A stretch of 11,085 nt of DNA, from the NCBI GenBank assembly GCA_036375895.1, contig DASVBJ010000178.1, positions 1 to 11,085 of the forward strand, given 5' to 3'. The position numbers and the translations under genes were made by a program. Origin of the DNA: DASVBJ01 sp036375895. Its GTDB lineage: Bacteria > Actinomycetota > Actinomycetes > JACCUZ01. The notes beneath the pieces were generated by a model. It worked only from the letters and a program-made list of their open reading frames with translations, ran no database searches and was not told the origin of the DNA. Of the stretch, positions 8,904 through 11,085 are shown in pieces. The stretch's first letter is position 1. Every line of letters begins with the position of its first letter.

Positions 8904-10424
8904 TCAGACCGGGGCGAGCAGGCCCCACTCGACGAGCGTCCGCAGGTCCGCCACCAGGCCCGTGCGCGCCTGCGCCGGGTCCTCGCCGAGCACTGCGGCA
9001 ACCGCCTCGACGAGCGCCCCCGCCGTGACCCTCCCGTCGCAGGCACCCACCAGCGCCGCCGTCGCCGTCCCGCAGGGGAACGGGCGACGGTAGCCGCCGA
9101 GCTGGCGCAGGACGAGGTGCTCGGGGTGCTCGGCCCCCGGCGGCCCGGTCTGCTCCTGGACCACGTCGTCGGCGACCCGCAGCCGGGCCCCGAGCAGGCC
9201 GGCGTCGTCGTGGCGCGCGAGCCAGGCCCGGCGGTCGAACCAGCCGTCGACATGGGGCCCGAGCGGCTGCTCGACCGCCCAGGGCCACTCCTCGAGGTGC
9301 CGGCGGGACGGACCGTCGATGCGGCGCACCGACACGGTGCCGAAGCCGACCGCCTCCACCCGGGCCGCCTCGAACGCGGCCAGCCACTCGTCGTACCGCC
9401 GCAGGTAGCCCAGGTAGCCCGCGTCGTCGCCGCCCTCCTCGCCGGAGTCGCGCAGCCACAGCGCGACGTACTCCGCCGGGTCCTGGACCTCGCGCTGCAC
9501 GACGAGCGCGTCCACGCCGTCCGCGGGCAGCCAGCCGGCCACCCGCTCCTGCCAGTCCTCGCCCCGCACGTGCACCCAGTTGGCGAGGGACTGGAACGTG
9601 CCGCCCGGTGCCAGGTGTCCCGGCGCCTCCCGCACCAGCCGGGCGCACACCTCGTCGAGCGGCAGGCCCGAGTCGCGGTAGGTGTGGCGGCCTCCCGGCG
9701 ACACGACGAACGGCGGGTTGCTGACGATTAGGTCGAACCGCTCGCCGGCCACCGGCTCGAACAGGCTGCCGCGGCGCAGCTCGACGTCAACGCCGCTGAG
9801 CGCCGCGGTCAGCCGGGCCATGGCGAGCGCTCGCTCGGAGATGTCGGTGGCCACGACCCGGCCGCTGTGCCGGGTGGCGTGCAGGGCCTGTACGCCGCTG
9901 CCGGTGCCCACGTCCAGCGTCGAGCCCACCGGGTTGCGCACCGTGAGCTGGGCCAGCGTGGTCGAGGCCCCGCCGACCCCGACGACGTGGTCGTCGCGCA
10001 GCGGCGCGCTCACCCCGTCCAGCCCGGTGCCCAGGTCGGAGACCACCCACCAGCCGCCGTCGTCGTCCCCGGCCTCGGCGTACGGGCGCACGTCGACCAG
10101 CGCCCGGACGTGCTCGCCGGTGCCGGCGGCACCGATGACGCCGAGCGCCGTGCCGTCGTCGAGAGGCAGCGCGGCGGCCGCCGCTGCCCGCGGCACCGGC
10201 AGCTGCAGCAGGAACAGGCGGACCAGCGTCTCGAGCGGGCCGCCCCCGGTCGTGGCCCGGCGTGCGGGCACGGTCTCGCCCCTGCCCAGCGCCGCGTGCG
10301 CCACCGGCCCGAGCAGCCGCGCGACCCCGTCCGTCGTGTAGCCCGCCCGCTGGAACGCCTCCCGCAGGGCACGCACGGCACCCGCGTCGGCCCCGGGCGC
10401 GCTCGCCCCGGCTGCTGCCACCAC
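8904..10424 (-). CDS. SAM-dependent methyltransferase with NPPF motif, multidomain
   Basis: A class I methyltransferase of 506 residues. About residues 15-150 form an N-terminal domain of the kind found in actinobacterial DUF7059 proteins. The central Rossmann domain has the SAM motif LDVGTGSGVQALH at about 170-182, ATDIS at 192-196, and FDLIVSNPPFV with NPPF at 236-239. NPP[FY] is typical of N-methylation of planar amides or exocyclic amines, as in HemK/PrmC (release-factor glutamine) and RsmC-type rRNA enzymes. The C-terminal 70 residues look like a small winged-helix-type domain (LRQLGGYRRPFPCG to the end). GTG at 10424 (or the next codon, 10421) is preferred because a strong GGGAGGAGGA lies directly upstream. 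An in-frame GTG at 10484 lies in a hairpin loop and gives a low-complexity extension. The gene lies between hppA and topA on the same strand. The substrate is not known; the methyltransferase call is firm and the exact role is not. Confidence 0.8.
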   Translation of the reverse strand: MVAAAGASAPGADAGAVRALREAFQRAGYTTDGVARLLGPVAHAALGRGETVPARRATTGGGPLETLVRLFLLQLPVPRAAAAAALPLDDGTALGVIGAAGTGEHVRALVDVRPYAEAGDDDGGWWVVSDLGTGLDGVSAPLRDDHVVGVGGASTTLAQLTVRNPVGSTLDVGTGSGVQALHATRHSGRVVATDISERALAMARLTAALSGVDVELRRGSLFEPVAGERFDLIVSNPPFVVSPGGRHTYRDSGLPLDEVCARLVREAPGHLAPGGTFQSLANWVHVRGEDWQERVAGWLPADGVDALVVQREVQDPAEYVALWLRDSGEEGGDDAGYLGYLRRYDEWLAAFEAARVEAVGFGTVSVRRIDGPSRRHLEEWPWAVEQPLGPHVDGWFDRRAWLARHDDAGLLGARLRVADDVVQEQTGPPGAEHPEHLVLRQLGGYRRPFPCGTATAALVGACDGRVTAGALVEAVAAVLGEDPAQARTGLVADLRTLVEWGLLAPV

Positions 10425-10434
10425 TCCTCCTCCC
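10425..10434 (-). promoter_or_regulatory. Strong Shine-Dalgarno that sets the methyltransferase start
   Basis: The minus strand reads GGGAGGAGGA immediately before two GTG codons (10424 and 10421). GGAGG lies 4 bases from the first GTG and another copy lies 7 bases from the second. It is the best ribosome site in the window and argues for these starts over the in-frame GTG at 10484. Confidence 0.7.
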
Positions 10435-10451
10435 TCCCCCGCGAGCCTTGC

Positions 10452-10509
10452 TCCATGATCGTGAGGACTTGGCCGGGCTGTCACACCCGAAACTCCTCAC
10501 GATCATGGA
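10452..10509. repeat. 58-bp inverted-repeat element with 16-bp perfect arms
   Basis: The left arm TCCATGATCGTGAGGA (10452-10467) and the right arm TCCTCACGATCATGGA (10494-10509) are perfect reverse complements. Inside, TT (10469-10470) can pair with AA (10491-10492) and CGGG (10474-10477) with CCCG (10486-10489), so the whole 58 bases can fold into one long, slightly bulged hairpin. The arms are clearly less GC-rich than the flanks. The element lies between the hppA terminator and the methyltransferase ribosome site, and neither arm is in the preferred coding frame. It may be an operator, a REP/MITE-like dispersed repeat, or a second terminator. Confidence 0.85.
10455..10484 (-). promoter_or_regulatory. 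Candidate promoter of the methyltransferase gene, inside the inverted repeat
   Basis: On the minus strand GTGACA (10479-10484; one mismatch to TTGACA) and GATCAT (10455-10460; A at position 2 and T at position 6, as in TANNNT) are separated by 18 bases. A start near 10448 would give a short leader containing the strong Shine-Dalgarno sequence. The -35 would lie in the hairpin loop and the -10 in one arm. Both hexamers are imperfect, so this is tentative. Confidence 0.3.
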
Positions 10510-10535
10510 ACGGCTGCGCGCCGGTCCGGGAACGG

Positions 10536-10569
10536 CGACGGCCGCCGGGCGGGTGCCCGGCGGCCGTCG
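10536..10569 (-). terminator. GC-rich hairpin terminator of hppA
   Basis: A perfect 15-bp stem, CGACGGCCGCCGGGC (10536-10550) with GCCCGGCGGCCGTCG (10555-10569) and a 4-base loop, begins 15 bases after the hppA stop. There is no T-run after it, which is usual for actinobacterial terminators. It should separate hppA from the methyltransferase gene. Confidence 0.8.
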
Positions 10570-10584
10570 GCTGGCCGTGCGAGG

Positions 10585-11085
<501 letters not shown>

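Noticed and set aside
8870..8906. A possible terminator after the methyltransferase gene (GCACC pairing with GGTGC).
   Set aside because: Only five pairs with a nine-base loop and mismatched flanks; too weak to call.
8762..9253. An in-frame N-terminal extension of topA reaching into the methyltransferase gene.
   Set aside because: The extra 164 residues are Arg/Ser/Pro-rich shadow sequence overlapping a real gene, and the GTG at 8761 has a ribosome site at the correct place before the Toprim domain.
10425..10484. A longer methyltransferase start at GTG 10484.
   Set aside because: That codon lies in the loop of the inverted repeat, adds 20 residues without family resemblance, and ignores the strong GGGAGGAGGA next to GTG 10424/10421.

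Overview
The window is about 11 kb of very GC-rich DNA with strong G/C bias at third codon positions. Together with the gene set and gene order, this points to a high-GC Actinomycetia chromosome; I cannot name the genus. All seven genes I can support lie on the minus strand, so the window reads right to left. None of the plus-strand open frames looks like a real gene.

In transcription order: (1) the C-terminal 166 codons of a membrane-bound proton-pumping pyrophosphatase (hppA), closed by a perfect 15-bp GC hairpin; (2) a 160-bp gap that also holds a 58-bp element with 16-bp perfect inverted arms, lying over the likely promoter of the next gene; (3) a multidomain SAM-dependent methyltransferase with an NPPF motif; (4) a 142-bp gap and then topA, a cysteine-free DNA topoisomerase I with four C-terminal GRYGPY-type repeats and a lysine-rich tail; (5) a 104-bp gap ending in a promoter-like TAGGCT six bases before a GTG start; (6) a fused protein of MFS transporter, thymidylate kinase and charged coiled coil; (7) holB, the clamp-loader delta' subunit; (8) ricT/yaaT, a PSP1-domain cysteine-cluster protein; (9) a lipoprotein alpha/beta-hydrolase of the tripeptidyl-aminopeptidase type, cut by the left edge.

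The last four genes form a tight unit. tmk/holB and ricT/hydrolase each overlap by four bases (GTGA), and holB and ricT are 29 bases apart. Functionally this is a replication and nucleotide block: dTDP formation for dTTP supply, clamp loading and supercoil relaxation, with ricT in the tmk-holB neighbourhood as it is in Bacillus. To my knowledge the order hppA, methyltransferase, topA, MFS-tmk, holB, hydrolase resembles the Streptomyces arrangement, so this is mostly a conserved core region and not an island.

I see no mobile element, CRISPR array, tRNA or obviously foreign segment, and no clear new defence or biosynthetic system. The points most worth a second look are the 58-bp inverted-repeat element, the three-part transporter-kinase-coiled-coil protein, the apparently leaderless promoter in front of it, and the RicT protein with an extra cysteine cluster coupled to an exported peptidase.
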